64,000 nucleotides of DNA from Methanococcoides sp. AM1. Its GTDB lineage: Archaea; Halobacteriota; Methanosarcinia; Methanosarcinales; Methanosarcinaceae. Shown in pieces: positions 8,257 to 16,581 of this stretch; the stretch's first letter is position 1, and the number at the start of each line of letters is the position of its first letter. Made by a program: the position numbers and the translations under genes. The stretch is from contig NZ_CAAGSW010000004.1 of the NCBI RefSeq assembly GCF_900774055.1, positions 124,001 through 188,000 of the forward strand. The letters are read 5' to 3'. The notes under the pieces were generated by a model, which did not search any database, was not told the origin of the DNA, and worked only from the letters and a program-made list of their open reading frames with translations.

Positions 8257-8520
8257 TCAGTCGTAATACTTAAAGTCGAACATGTGTTCCTTGATGGAAT
8301 TGTAGACCCTCAGACATCCGATAGTCTCTATACCTATCAACAATAGGTAGAATACTATGTAGATCGGCCAGATCGTACCCAGTTCAGGAACTTCGCCCCA
8401 AAGAGTTGACAGGATATTGTAGACAATATACGTCTCCGAGAAGTATAGCAGTCCCAATACAACCAGGATCACTCCTGCGTCCTGCTTCAATTTGTTATGA
8501 TATAATGCTTCATCTACCAT
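8257..8520 (-). CDS. Small two-helix membrane protein of the MMA permease operon (87 aa)
   Basis: Not a family I recognise. Visible are an N-terminal YHNKLKQDAG stretch, a first helix (VILVVLGLLYFSETYIVY), a loop with LWGEVPEL, a second helix (IWPIYIVFYLLLIGIETIGC) and a conserved C-terminal tail EHMFDFKYYD. The second operon has an equal-length partner (17841-18104) with the same SETxVxYxIxSTLW core and the same C-terminal FDFKYYD. It lies 15 bases after MtmP and 12 before the 81-aa gene, so all are on one mRNA. The strict conservation of the charged tail suggests a protein-protein contact, perhaps with the permease (inference). Confidence 0.86.
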   Translation of the reverse strand: MVDEALYHNKLKQDAGVILVVLGLLYFSETYIVYNILSTLWGEVPELGTIWPIYIVFYLLLIGIETIGCLRVYNSIKEHMFDFKYYD

Positions 8521-8535
8521 TTTATCGCCTCCCGT

Positions 8536-9909
8536 TCATCTCCTGTGTGCAGGTTCAGGCCATCCAAGGTCTTCTCCCCAGTCGTGTTTTGCATCTATGC
8601 TTCTGTATCTCCACGAGAAGTAGAAGTATGCAACCACATAGAACACCAGTCCGAAGACGAGGTTGTAGCTGTAACCCCAGTTCAGTGTTGACATGATCAC
8701 GATCGCAAGGAAGATCGTGAAGTATGCAAGATAAGGCTGTAGTGGTCCAACAAATGGACGTACTTTCTGCGTGTGTTCCGGGAACATCTTCCTGAAGCGT
8801 ATCAGGGAGAATGGGATCATCACATAACATACCAATCCTGATGTGATCGAGAACGTAATGACCTGATCAAGGAAACCACTGAATGCAAATGCGATCGCAA
8901 TTGGCATTGTAAAGATAACTGCTCTGTATGGAGTGTTGTATTTTGGGTGTACTGCTGAGAACCATGGTGTAAGGAAGTGGTCTCTTGAAAGAGCGAACCA
9001 TGATCTTGATGAGTCACAGACAGTACCATTCGCACTTGCCAGACAGGTAAATAGTGTACCTATTGCAAGGAAAGCAACCAGGAACTTAACTCCACTTTGT
9101 GTTGCTGCTTCGTATAGTGGGTATGCAGAAACACCAAGCATCTCTGTTGGGATGAATCCTGCACAGACATAGAGTGTCATACCTGCTGCAAGCAACAGTG
9201 TGATCATACCAGCCTGCTGACCAAGAGGAACTGCTCTTGTTGGGTGCTTACATTCCTCAGCACACATTGCTGCTCCTTCAATACCCAGATAGAACCATGG
9301 ACCGAACTGGAGTGCTGCAAAGATACCTATGAAACCATTTGGCATAGCACCGGAAATAAGATACTCAGGATGCCATGTTCCACCTACTCCGCTGATAGTC
9401 ATAAAGAAAAATACTATAATAGCGATCAAAGCAGTGAAGGTTAAAGCAAAATTAAGGTTTAATGCCGCTACAACTCCACGATAATTCATAAATGTGAGTG
9501 CTGCGATAACGAGCAATGTGACCGGAAACGTTTGTATATCCGGGAATATCGATTCCGCTATCCATGCTACGACAATAGCATCGGCAGCTTCCAGAGCAAT
9601 ATATTCCATATAAACAGCAAGACCCACAATGGCCGCCGCACCCGGCCCTACGAATAATCTCGCCCAATCATAAGGTCCTCCTGCAAGTTTTGTGGATGAA
9701 CCCAGTTCACTAGCGCATAATGCAACCATAATATACATGGTACCTGCAACCAGAAGTGCAAAGAGTGAACCGAGTATACCACCTTTTGCAACTGTGAAGT
9801 TCCAACCCATATATTCACCGACCAACACGATACCGACACCAAGTGCCCATACATGATATGGACGTAGCGTCTTTACCAGTTCGATCGGTTCATTCGAATT
9901 TTCAGACAT
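8536..9909 (-). CDS. mtmP: Monomethylamine permease, APC superfamily (457 aa)
   Basis: About twelve membrane helices of the amino acid-polyamine-organocation type. Recognisable stretches are LRPYHVWALGVGIVLVGEYM at the start, KLAGGPYDWARLFVGPG, GPWFYLGIEGAAMCAEECKH and the C-terminal DWGEDLGWPEP. It resembles the MtmP permeases found with mtmB/mtmC in Methanosarcina, so methylamine uptake is the likely role. The start has a GGAGG site nine bases upstream. It is second in its operon, 23 bases after a 32-residue microprotein. A close paralogue lies at 18118. Terminators on both sides separate it from mtmCB. Confidence 0.85.
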   Translation of the reverse strand: MSENSNEPIELVKTLRPYHVWALGVGIVLVGEYMGWNFTVAKGGILGSLFALLVAGTMYIMVALCASELGSSTKLAGGPYDWARLFVGPGAAAIVGLAVYMEYIALEAADAIVVAWIAESIFPDIQTFPVTLLVIAALTFMNYRGVVAALNLNFALTFTALIAIIVFFFMTISGVGGTWHPEYLISGAMPNGFIGIFAALQFGPWFYLGIEGAAMCAEECKHPTRAVPLGQQAGMITLLLAAGMTLYVCAGFIPTEMLGVSAYPLYEAATQSGVKFLVAFLAIGTLFTCLASANGTVCDSSRSWFALSRDHFLTPWFSAVHPKYNTPYRAVIFTMPIAIAFAFSGFLDQVITFSITSGLVCYVMIPFSLIRFRKMFPEHTQKVRPFVGPLQPYLAYFTIFLAIVIMSTLNWGYSYNLVFGLVFYVVAYFYFSWRYRSIDAKHDWGEDLGWPEPAHRR

Positions 9910-9932
9910 TGATCCTCCTCCATCTTATCAAT

Positions 9933-10031
9933 TTATTCATTGGATACTTTACTAGCGTTTAGCAACATCCAACCTATTAAGGCAAAGGCTATGAGGTAGA
10001 TAACCCCGTTTATTAAAGTCCACATATCCAT
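9933..10031 (-). CDS. Single-helix membrane microprotein, first gene of permease operon 1 (32 aa)
   Basis: A very short frame: MDMWTLINGVIYLIAFALIG, then WMLLNASKVSNE. It holds one predicted membrane helix (about residues 6-25) and a short polar tail. Three facts make it real. A GGGGG ribosome site lies nine bases before the ATG. It sits 23 bases upstream of mtmP on the same strand. The second permease operon has a 31-residue homologue at the same place (19518-19613) sharing MDxWTxINGxIYL, LIGWMLL and ASKVS, with mostly conservative changes elsewhere. Function unknown; a regulator or stabiliser of the permease is the simplest guess. It is small enough to be missed by standard gene callers. 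Confidence 0.85.
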   Translation of the reverse strand: MDMWTLINGVIYLIAFALIGWMLLNASKVSNE

Positions 10032-10085
10032 ATTGTATGCCCCCTTTAGCATTGTTTTATGTTGATTTGACAATGAATTATCTTA

Positions 10086-10105
10086 TTAAATAGTGACAAA
10101 TGATG
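10086..10105 (-). promoter_or_regulatory. Conserved element, putative promoter of permease operon 1
   Basis: On the plus strand this reads TTAAATAGTGA, three variable bases, ATGATG. It recurs at 19924-19943 upstream of the second permease operon, with 17 of 20 bases identical although the surrounding intergenic DNA is not alignable by eye. On the minus strand CTATTTAATAAG could serve as a TATA box about 60 bases before the microprotein start. Confidence 0.45.
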
Positions 10106-10107
10106 AA

Positions 10108-10135
10108 TAAAAAAAAGCCAGCGAGAGTCGCTGGC
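10108..10135 (-). terminator. Terminator of mtmCB operon 1
   Basis: GCCAGCGA (10117-10124) pairs with TCGCTGGC (10128-10135) around the loop GAG, followed on the minus strand by an eight-T run. It lies about 27 bases after the mtmB1 stop. A hairpin in the equivalent place follows mtmB2. Confidence 0.85.
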
Positions 10136-10161
10136 AAAACTATCGATACACTATTTTAGTC

Positions 10162-11538
10162 TTAGAATGTAAGACCAAACTCTTCGAGTTTCTTCCTTGC
10201 ACCATCGTATACCTTGACATACTCGTCAGTTGGTGTGACGGTTGCAACGTCGTAGCATTCCTGGAATGTCTTGCCTGCAGGTGCCTTTGCGTAGTCGCCC
10301 TCATATGATCCAACTAGCTTGTCGAGTACAGCGTTTACGGAATCAATGTCCATACCTGCTGTTGCACGTGCGACTTCTCCCATCATCCTTGCTTCCATAC
10401 CGGTTGTCTTGTCAGTGATGACACCCTTTGCTGATGCGACACCTGAGAGGATCTCACGACCAGATGCTGTATCAGTTACGGACTGTGCTGCTGCTTCAAG
10501 GAGGCACATCTCTGTGCATGGACCTGCACATGGGTAGTACTGGTTACCAGACATGAGATCTGTGAACTCACTGATAGTTGCACATGCCCATCCTGCGATG
10601 GTCAATGTTTCCCTGGTGTTGGTTGATCCCCATCTGATGTGGACAGGACCATCAAGATGCCAGCTTGCACTGCTCATTACCATGGAGTTGAGGTGAGTTG
10701 CAACATCCACGATTGTTGTTTCCTCAATGCCACCAGCGTATCCGCCGAAGATTGGCATCTGTTCGTCCATGATTATGTCGCTGTTACCCTTGTAGTGTGC
10801 GATAACTGCAATTGCGTCGAGATCGATCTTAAGCTCGTTGAGCTGTGATACTTCGTGGCTGTCATTGCAACCCTGGCCACCGACACAGTCGGAAGCAATG
10901 TTACCCTGAGCGGACAGGGAGGTCTCTGGTCCCTAAACAGCCATACCTGGCCTACCAGCCATTGCTGCTGCGTTCTTGATGAGCCTTGTCTCTGTCTTTG
11001 CTGCAAGAACTTCGTATGGGCTACCTGGGATGGTTGGTTTACCGCGAACTGTTGTCATTACACCATTAACGATCGTGTCGACTTCCTTCTCAAGTGCATA
11101 GCTCATGTGAACTGGCATGAATACATTTTCAGAGATAGGGGAACCTGTTGGACCGCCCTGTACGATTGGCTTTCTCTTGTCACCAACGGACCTCTTCTTC
11201 ATCTGTACTGCATCTCTGCCGGTACCAAGCTGGAATTCCAGATGTGGATTGTTGATTGCATCCCATATCTCGTCTTCTGTGTATTTGACGATCCTTTTTG
11301 TGTCGGTACACCAGATACCACAATCAAGAAGCATGTCGAAACCTGCCTTGAAGAGTCTCTCCATCTGGTCCTTGTCGGTTGGAACGAACTCGTTGCCAAA
11401 GTCAAGGTTGTATTTCTGTTTGAGTTCCATTGCCTTCATTGGGATGGTCATCAAGTCCCAGTCATCCTGGGTACATTTCTCACCGTTCTGTGCACGGTCA
11501 TAGAAGTCAAAGCAAGTTACTGATTTTGTGAATGTCAT
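10162..11538 (-). CDS. mtmB: Monomethylamine:corrinoid methyltransferase with pyrrolysine (458 aa), copy 1
   Basis: MtmB moves the methyl group of monomethylamine to the corrinoid of MtmC, the first step of methanogenesis from this substrate. The reading frame contains an amber codon at 10933-10935 (residue 202): 201 residues ending GRPGMAV precede it and the same frame continues with GPETSLSAQGN to a TAA at 10162. This is the known pyrrolysine position of MtmB, and the 458-residue total matches the family. Conserved stretches include VGDKRKPIVQGGPTGSPIS and GGYAGGIEETTIVDVAT. It follows mtmC by 16 bases and is followed by a terminator. Standard callers would split it into two frames; it is not a pseudogene. 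Confidence 0.97.
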
Positions 11539-11554
11539 TTTAATTACCCCTAAT

Positions 11555-12211
11555 TTATGCGCTCATAAGCTCAAGTGCTACTCTGGCTGCCTCTGCTGCG
11601 TTTTCGGCTGTGCCGTCTGCACCACACTCCTCGATCCATGCATCTGTGACAGGTGCGCCACCGAACATGATCTTGACTTCGCCTCTGAGGTTCTCTTCTT
11701 CAAGTAACCTTACTACGTCTTTCTGGCCGAGCATTGAGGTTGTCATCAGTGCGGAACCGACAAGGATCATTTTCTTGCCCTTGTTCTTTGCAACTGCTTC
11801 GACTACATCCTCATTTGGAATATCTGTTCCAAGGTCCATGATCTCAAAGCCGTTTGCACCAAGCATTGTTGTAACAAGACGGTGACCGATATCGTGAATA
11901 TCTCCTTCCTGAACAAACGTTACAGCCATTCCGACACCTTCGTCGTCTCCCTGCTCTTCTGCAAGGATTGGCTCGAGGATCTCCATTGCACCGTTCATTG
12001 CCTTTGCAGACATCATGATCTGTGGAAGGTAGATTGTCGCTGCTTCGAAGTTGTCACCGACGATCTTCATGCCTGGTGCTAATCCGTTGTTGATAATGTC
12101 GAATGCACTTATTCCTGCGTCGAGTGCTTCCTGTGTTGCTGCTGGACATCCATTAATGTCCTGGTTTACGATTGCATTTTTAAGTTTGTCAAAAAGTTCC
12201 TGATTTCCCAT
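11555..12211 (-). CDS. mtmC: Monomethylamine corrinoid protein MtmC (218 aa), copy 1
   Basis: The corrinoid carrier between MtmB and the methyl-coenzyme M transferase MtbA. An N-terminal helical cap (about 1-85) precedes a Rossmann-like cobalamin domain with DIHDIG at 104-109, where H106 is the lower cobalt ligand; further family segments are VGSALMTTS and FGGAPVT. Length is normal. The start ATG is preceded by AAAAAGGTG. It is the first gene of the mtmC-mtmB operon, with a TATA box at 12298-12308 and a leader of roughly 60-65 bases. The paralogue at 21742 differs at only about twenty positions. MtbA and the reductive activator RamA are not in this window. Confidence 0.95.
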   Translation of the reverse strand: MGNQELFDKLKNAIVNQDINGCPAATQEALDAGISAFDIINNGLAPGMKIVGDNFEAATIYLPQIMMSAKAMNGAMEILEPILAEEQGDDEGVGMAVTFVQEGDIHDIGHRLVTTMLGANGFEIMDLGTDIPNEDVVEAVAKNKGKKMILVGSALMTTSMLGQKDVVRLLEEENLRGEVKIMFGGAPVTDAWIEECGADGTAENAAEAARVALELMSA

Positions 12212-12297
12212 TTTATTTCACCTTTTTGTATTACTCAGTTTAGGTAAGTCAATGCCAAATCATCACAGGCATTACTAAATACAACAGTGTCCTGAAA

Positions 12298-12308
12298 GTT
12301 ATATAACC
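12298..12308 (-). promoter_or_regulatory. TATA box of mtmCB operon 1
   Basis: GGTTATATAAC on the minus strand, about 90 bases before the mtmC1 ATG, implying a leader of about 60-65 bases. Its flanks do not match the mtmC2 promoter by eye, so the two copies may be regulated differently. Confidence 0.55.
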
Positions 12309-12654
12309 TAGCCGATTGCGTTTTTGGAAACTGCATTAAAATATTACACGACCTATTGAACAGACGATGTCAGCACAATAAGGCGAAACCCGGGTGATTT
12401 GACCTTATCATTCAAATGTATTTTTTAAGCTGAATTGACAATTAGATCAAAAAGGACAAAGGCATTAAAATCGACAAAACTATTATCACGAAAATGAACT
12501 GAAAATGGAATATTGGAAGGTGTTGTAGTAGTATGATCTGTGTTCAGGATAAATTACGTGGACCTCATTCTCTATGACCTTACATCCTTTTGAAAACACA
12601 ACGACTTTTAACCATGGTCTCTATTCACATTTACCAGATAAAAGAGGATAGAAA
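12309..12654. other. Divergent intergenic region, mtmC1 / DUF4405 gene
   Basis: Beyond the mtmC1 TATA box I see only AT-rich sequence on both strands, presumably holding upstream control sites for mtmCB1 and the promoter of the rightward gene at 12655. No coding pattern or clear palindrome stands out. Confidence 0.5.
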
Positions 12655-12978
12655 TTGAACAGAACCAGAACAAATTATATTGTGGATACCATACTTTTGT
12701 TACTTTTCATAATCGTGGCTTTTACAGGATTTTTCATGTATCTTGTAATCCCGGAGGGAATTCCACAGGGGAGGTACCAGGTCTATATGGGACTTACCAA
12801 AACCACATGGACAATGATACACAACAGATCATCCATACTACTGACAGTTTTTATTGCTATCCATTTCATACTTCACTGGAAATGGATCTCATGCATTAAA
12901 GCAAACCTGTTCAGGAAAAGTAAAAGAGGAGATGAATGTCTCTGTGAACAAAAGTCCTCTGATCAAACGAAGTCCTGA
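12655..12978 (+). CDS. DUF4405-like small membrane protein, cytochrome b561-type (107 aa)
   Basis: A TTG start is supported by AGAGGAT seven bases upstream. Two membrane helices lie around NYIVDTILLLLFIIVAFTGF and LLTVFIAIHFILHW, each carrying or flanked by His (WTMIHNR and FILHW), as in DUF4405 proteins related to cytochrome b561-type haem proteins. The C terminus is charged and has two Cys (CLCEQK). It may bind haem in the membrane, but no redox partner is adjacent. It is the only rightward gene among the methylamine genes and diverges from mtmC1. Confidence 0.68.
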   Translation: MNRTRTNYIVDTILLLLFIIVAFTGFFMYLVIPEGIPQGRYQVYMGLTKTTWTMIHNRSSILLTVFIAIHFILHWKWISCIKANLFRKSKRGDECLCEQKSSDQTKS

Positions 12979-13162
12979 TCAAAATAAACATGAGTTGTTG
13001 ATGCTTCCATGGATTCATCAGAAGTAGAAGTCATCTTTTTGTTATGTTTGCAATTAAACCCTTGCAAAAGAAGACAGCTATATTTTTAGCAACCTATTCC
13101 TGCGATTGCTCATTTTGTGAGAGGGACCTGGAAAGGATGACAGCAAAGGTTGGAAAAAGGTG

Positions 13163-13573
13163 TTATTCCTCTCCAGCAGAATTATCTTTTTGCTTTTCCT
13201 TCAGATGTTTGTGTATCGCGATTTCAATATTGCTGCTTAGATCCCTTTCTGTAAATGGCTTGAGTATGTATCCATAGGGTTCTGTTTGTTTTGCTCTTTC
13301 CAGGGTATTCTCGTCGGAATGAGCTGTAAGGTATACTACAGGTATTGAGAAGCGCTTTCGTATCTCTTCAGCTGCTTCGATCCCATCCATATCCCCTTTT
13401 AACAGTATATCCATAAGAACAAGGTCAGGGAATGTTCCTTCCACTTTGGTAATTGCATCCTTTCCTGTAGCAGCAACACCCGAGACACTATAACCAAGGT
13501 TCATGAGCCTCTTTTTGATCACCATTGCTACGATCGCTTCATCCTCTACTACGAGTATTCTGGTAGCTTTCAT
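13163..13573 (-). CDS. Response regulator receiver, partner of the adjacent kinase (136 aa)
   Basis: A REC-only protein with the acidic pair ED at residues 10-11, phosphoacceptor D55 (LVLMDILLKGDMDG), a Thr in YLTAHSD and Lys in ILKPF. It lies nine bases after the histidine kinase gene on the same strand, so the two form an operon and almost certainly a phosphorelay pair. There is no DNA-binding output. It resembles the orphan receiver at 6922, with the same IVEDE/VVEDE-IVAM opening. Output must go through protein contacts or a further relay, a common arrangement for HisKA_2-type kinases. Confidence 0.9.
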   Translation of the reverse strand: MKATRILVVEDEAIVAMVIKKRLMNLGYSVSGVAATGKDAITKVEGTFPDLVLMDILLKGDMDGIEAAEEIRKRFSIPVVYLTAHSDENTLERAKQTEPYGYILKPFTERDLSSNIEIAIHKHLKEKQKDNSAGEE

Positions 13574-13582
13574 ATTAACACC

Positions 13583-15763
13583 TTATCTGTTCTCACGGAA
13601 AGTTATCTTGAATTTTGTTCCATTGCTCTTATCCAGTTCTATCTCACCGTCTATCTGGGTTGTCAGGTTCGTTACAAGCTGAAGTCCAAGCGATTCTGTA
13701 TTCTTGAAGTCTATAGATTCCGGGAATGGTTCCCCCGTATTACTAATTGTTAGTGTGAAGACATCGTCATCTTTTTGGAAATCAATTTCTATTTCTCCTT
13801 TTTCACCATTTCCAAAAGCATGTTGCAGTGCGTTTGATGTCAGTTCATTGATAATGATTCCAAGAGGGACAGACGTATCCATTCCCAGGAAAACATCCTC
13901 AACGTTCAATATCAGTTTAACATTTTCCTGATCTACATTATATGAGTGGAATAAGTGATCTGTCAGGTTCTTGATGTAATCAGCAAAATCAAGGCTAACA
14001 AGATCCTTTGACTGGTAGAGCTTTTCGTGTATCAGCGCAATGGAACGGACACGATTCTCACTGTCCCTGAAGGAATCTACAACTTCCTGAAACTTGAACT
14101 TCAGGGATTCCAGATAAAGCATTCCTGAAACTACCTGCAGGTTATTCTTAATGCGATGATGGATCTCCTTGGTACGTACTTCTTCCATTGCTTTGAGACT
14201 ATCTTCAGCTTCAATGCGTTCGGTAATATCAAGAATTGTTCCCTGGAAATATGTGATATTTCCTTCTTCATCTCTCTGGATGTAGGTATCTTCATGTATC
14301 CACCGTATATCTCCATTCTTTGTGACGATCCTGTAATCTTTGTGGAAATTTTCCTTTCCTTTATCTGCACAATCCTGCAGTTCATCCCATACATTTTTTC
14401 GATCATCAGGATGTATTATGTTACCATAGAGTACTTTGCCCGATGTGAATTCTTCAAGCGAATAGCCGAATTGGGTAATGTTATTTGAAACAAATTCGAC
14501 AGGATAGTCCTCTTCATTTTTCCACCAGAACACAACGACCCTGCTGCTGTTAACGGCTGCCTCCATCTTAGTTATGAGTTCATAGGAATTCTGTAGCTCT
14601 TTAGAATAGCTGGTAAGAGAATCAAGGATCTCATTCAACCCTTTTGGTATTAAATTGAGATCGAGCTCAACATCAGTATTTGCCCTTGCATCAAAATCTC
14701 CCCTTATAGCTGCTCCTGATATCTTCTTAAAGTCTGCTACGATCTCATCGATCCTGTTTGTAAATGAAGATGCTATGAAAAAGGCCATTAGTCCCATGAA
14801 CAAGATGGAGAATAGGTAAATGGAGATTAAATCGGATCTTATGGAATTAACACCTGCGAACATCTCTTCGGGAGGTACAACAAGTATAATTGCATAATTT
14901 CCGGTTTCAATTGGTTCATAGAACATGACAACCTCTTTTGAGGTTACCGGATCGATGGTGTCAATATGGCCACCAATTCCATTCTTTATATCTTCAGCAG
15001 CAATGGCTATTTTTGGGACGTCAAAATCATGGAGGGAGTTTGTTCCGATCCATTCCTTGTTCACCGGATGTGAAACAAGTATTCCATCGTTGCTAACCAT
15101 AAAAAGATAACCTGTATCGAAGGCTGTTACACTACTTACCGCTTCATCCACATAGTTTAATGATACATCAACACCACCGATGCCAACAAATTCCCCATTC
15201 CTGATGATAGGAGAATCATAGCTTACCATCAGTGCCCCCTGGTAAAGGTAAGGTTCTGTGACCACGTTTTGTTTGAGGCTCTTTGGGCCCTGATAATATT
15301 CGGACATCTCATAATCTACAAGAGGCTCAACACTGATCGGACCGTTTATCGTGTTCCAGTATGGCACAAACCTTCCGGTCTCATCATGGCCTTCTGTTCC
15401 TATGAATTCAGCATCTCTTCCATCAAAGGCATTCGGTTCGAAACCAACATATGATCCAATTAGGTGAGGATTCTCTACCAGTAGCTGTTTAAGCATCTCG
15501 TTTGTTTCGTTACGGTCAGCGGAGTCATATTTTACCATAAGCGCTGCCAATGAATTAGCTATTGCCATGTTTGCCTTCATGTCGGCATTGTACTGATGGG
15601 CAAAGCTTTTTGCATTCTGGATAGAGTCATGGTATGCAAGCTGTTCTTCCTGTTCTGTGACTGTAGAAATTATAGTGATTGATGAAGCTGATAAAATGAA
15701 GGAAATGCCTACGACTATATAAAGTACCAATTTAAATTTCAGTGACAGATCTTTCCATTGCAT
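13583..15763 (-). CDS. Cache-domain sensor histidine kinase, HisKA_2 type (726 aa)
   Basis: Membrane sensor. TM1 at about 10-32, then an extracytoplasmic double Cache domain (about 35-300) with GRFVPYW, an EYYQGPK stretch and GEFVGIGGVDVSL, then TM2 at about 305-330 and a HAMP-like linker. A PAS domain follows (about 390-510), then HisKA_2 with EIHHRIKNNLQVVSGM (the first His of HH is the probable phosphoacceptor) and a HATPase_c domain (NELTSNALQHAF; SLGLQLV). It is encoded 32 bases after two FilR1/Msr-type regulators and before a REC protein. Double Cache domains bind small external ligands such as amino acids and amines; lying between two methylamine operons, a methylamine ligand is an attractive but unproven guess. 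Confidence 0.88.
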   Translation of the reverse strand: MQWKDLSLKFKLVLYIVVGISFILSASSITIISTVTEQEEQLAYHDSIQNAKSFAHQYNADMKANMAIANSLAALMVKYDSADRNETNEMLKQLLVENPHLIGSYVGFEPNAFDGRDAEFIGTEGHDETGRFVPYWNTINGPISVEPLVDYEMSEYYQGPKSLKQNVVTEPYLYQGALMVSYDSPIIRNGEFVGIGGVDVSLNYVDEAVSSVTAFDTGYLFMVSNDGILVSHPVNKEWIGTNSLHDFDVPKIAIAAEDIKNGIGGHIDTIDPVTSKEVVMFYEPIETGNYAIILVVPPEEMFAGVNSIRSDLISIYLFSILFMGLMAFFIASSFTNRIDEIVADFKKISGAAIRGDFDARANTDVELDLNLIPKGLNEILDSLTSYSKELQNSYELITKMEAAVNSSRVVVFWWKNEEDYPVEFVSNNITQFGYSLEEFTSGKVLYGNIIHPDDRKNVWDELQDCADKGKENFHKDYRIVTKNGDIRWIHEDTYIQRDEEGNITYFQGTILDITERIEAEDSLKAMEEVRTKEIHHRIKNNLQVVSGMLYLESLKFKFQEVVDSFRDSENRVRSIALIHEKLYQSKDLVSLDFADYIKNLTDHLFHSYNVDQENVKLILNVEDVFLGMDTSVPLGIIINELTSNALQHAFGNGEKGEIEIDFQKDDDVFTLTISNTGEPFPESIDFKNTESLGLQLVTNLTTQIDGEIELDKSNGTKFKITFRENR

Positions 15764-15795
15764 ACTCGGCCCACATTCATTTTTAATGATAGATT

Positions 15796-16581
15796 TTATT
15801 CGTTGGCAGGTCGTGAAAGTTCACGATAGTATGAGAAGAGCTCTTTGCACCAATCAATTGCACTGTCCTCAAATGTGATGATGTCACGGTGGTCGTATCT
15901 TCCCTGACTATTAAAGAAGCTGATATAGGCACATTTTTCAGTAACATTAAAAGTAGGCGCTTTGGACTCATCCCTGCAAATTAGAAAAGTCGCATTTCCA
16001 GATTCTAATATGGAGCCTATTTCCTCTTCATAGTCATTTTGCATTCTTTCAAATACAGAATCTGTAACGATCAGATCAAGAGCTACTCCCCTGTTAGTTA
16101 TATCTTTGTAGAATCGGGGAAAATCCGGATGGAAAAATGATACCATTGCACTCATTTCTTGTGAGCCATTGGTGTTGCTTATTAATTTTTCCGGGATTTC
16201 ATACATGTGATCCAGATCAGGCACAACAAGTTCGATCTCTCCCAGATCACCTATATTGTTAAGAAGTTCCTCCGGTATTGTGCTCAGTTCGCGATCATCC
16301 CAGTAAAGATCAGATTTATCAAAAACCTTCAGCATACTGGAAAGCGGCTTCATGTTCTCTACTATAAGCCTCCCTATAGTTGTCAGTTCATAGGACCCAG
16401 TATCATCTTTATGGACAAGCCCTGATTCCCGGAGTTTTTTTATCTGTGGGAGTATGGAAGAGGAACTAACATCAAGTGTTGAGTTGATCTTCTTTATGTC
16501 TGCAGGACCGTTGATAAGTAAAAGAAGTAAATTTTCTCTTTTCTCTGAAAGGAAGAGGGTTTCTATCAGGTCTAATACCAT
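15796..16581 (-). CDS. FilR1/Msr-type transcription regulator (261 aa)
   Basis: An N-terminal winged helix (about 5-75: NLLLLLINGPADIKKI, recognition helix around SSSSILPQIKKLRESGL) is followed by the methanogen FilR1 middle domain (formerly DUF1724), which includes the stretch YDHRDIITFEDSAIDWCKEL. Members of this family (the Msr proteins of Methanosarcina) control methyltransferase operons for methanol and methyl sulfides. Its start overlaps the stop of the upstream paralogue by one base (TAATG), so the two are co-translated and may form a heterodimer. It lies between two mtm loci; control of one of them is a reasonable inference. Confidence 0.88.
   Translation of the reverse strand: MVLDLIETLFLSEKRENLLLLLINGPADIKKINSTLDVSSSSILPQIKKLRESGLVHKDDTGSYELTTIGRLIVENMKPLSSMLKVFDKSDLYWDDRELSTIPEELLNNIGDLGEIELVVPDLDHMYEIPEKLISNTNGSQEMSAMVSFFHPDFPRFYKDITNRGVALDLIVTDSVFERMQNDYEEEIGSILESGNATFLICRDESKAPTFNVTEKCAYISFFNSQGRYDHRDIITFEDSAIDWCKELFSYYRELSRPANE

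Noticed and set aside
10162-10932. Second half of mtmB1 as a separate gene
   Set aside because: It is in the same frame as the upstream half with continuous homology across the amber codon; the same holds for 20349-21119.
13044-13277. 77-residue rightward frame before the receiver gene
   Set aside because: Half of it is antisense to the receiver gene, and the free part has no ribosome site or domain.
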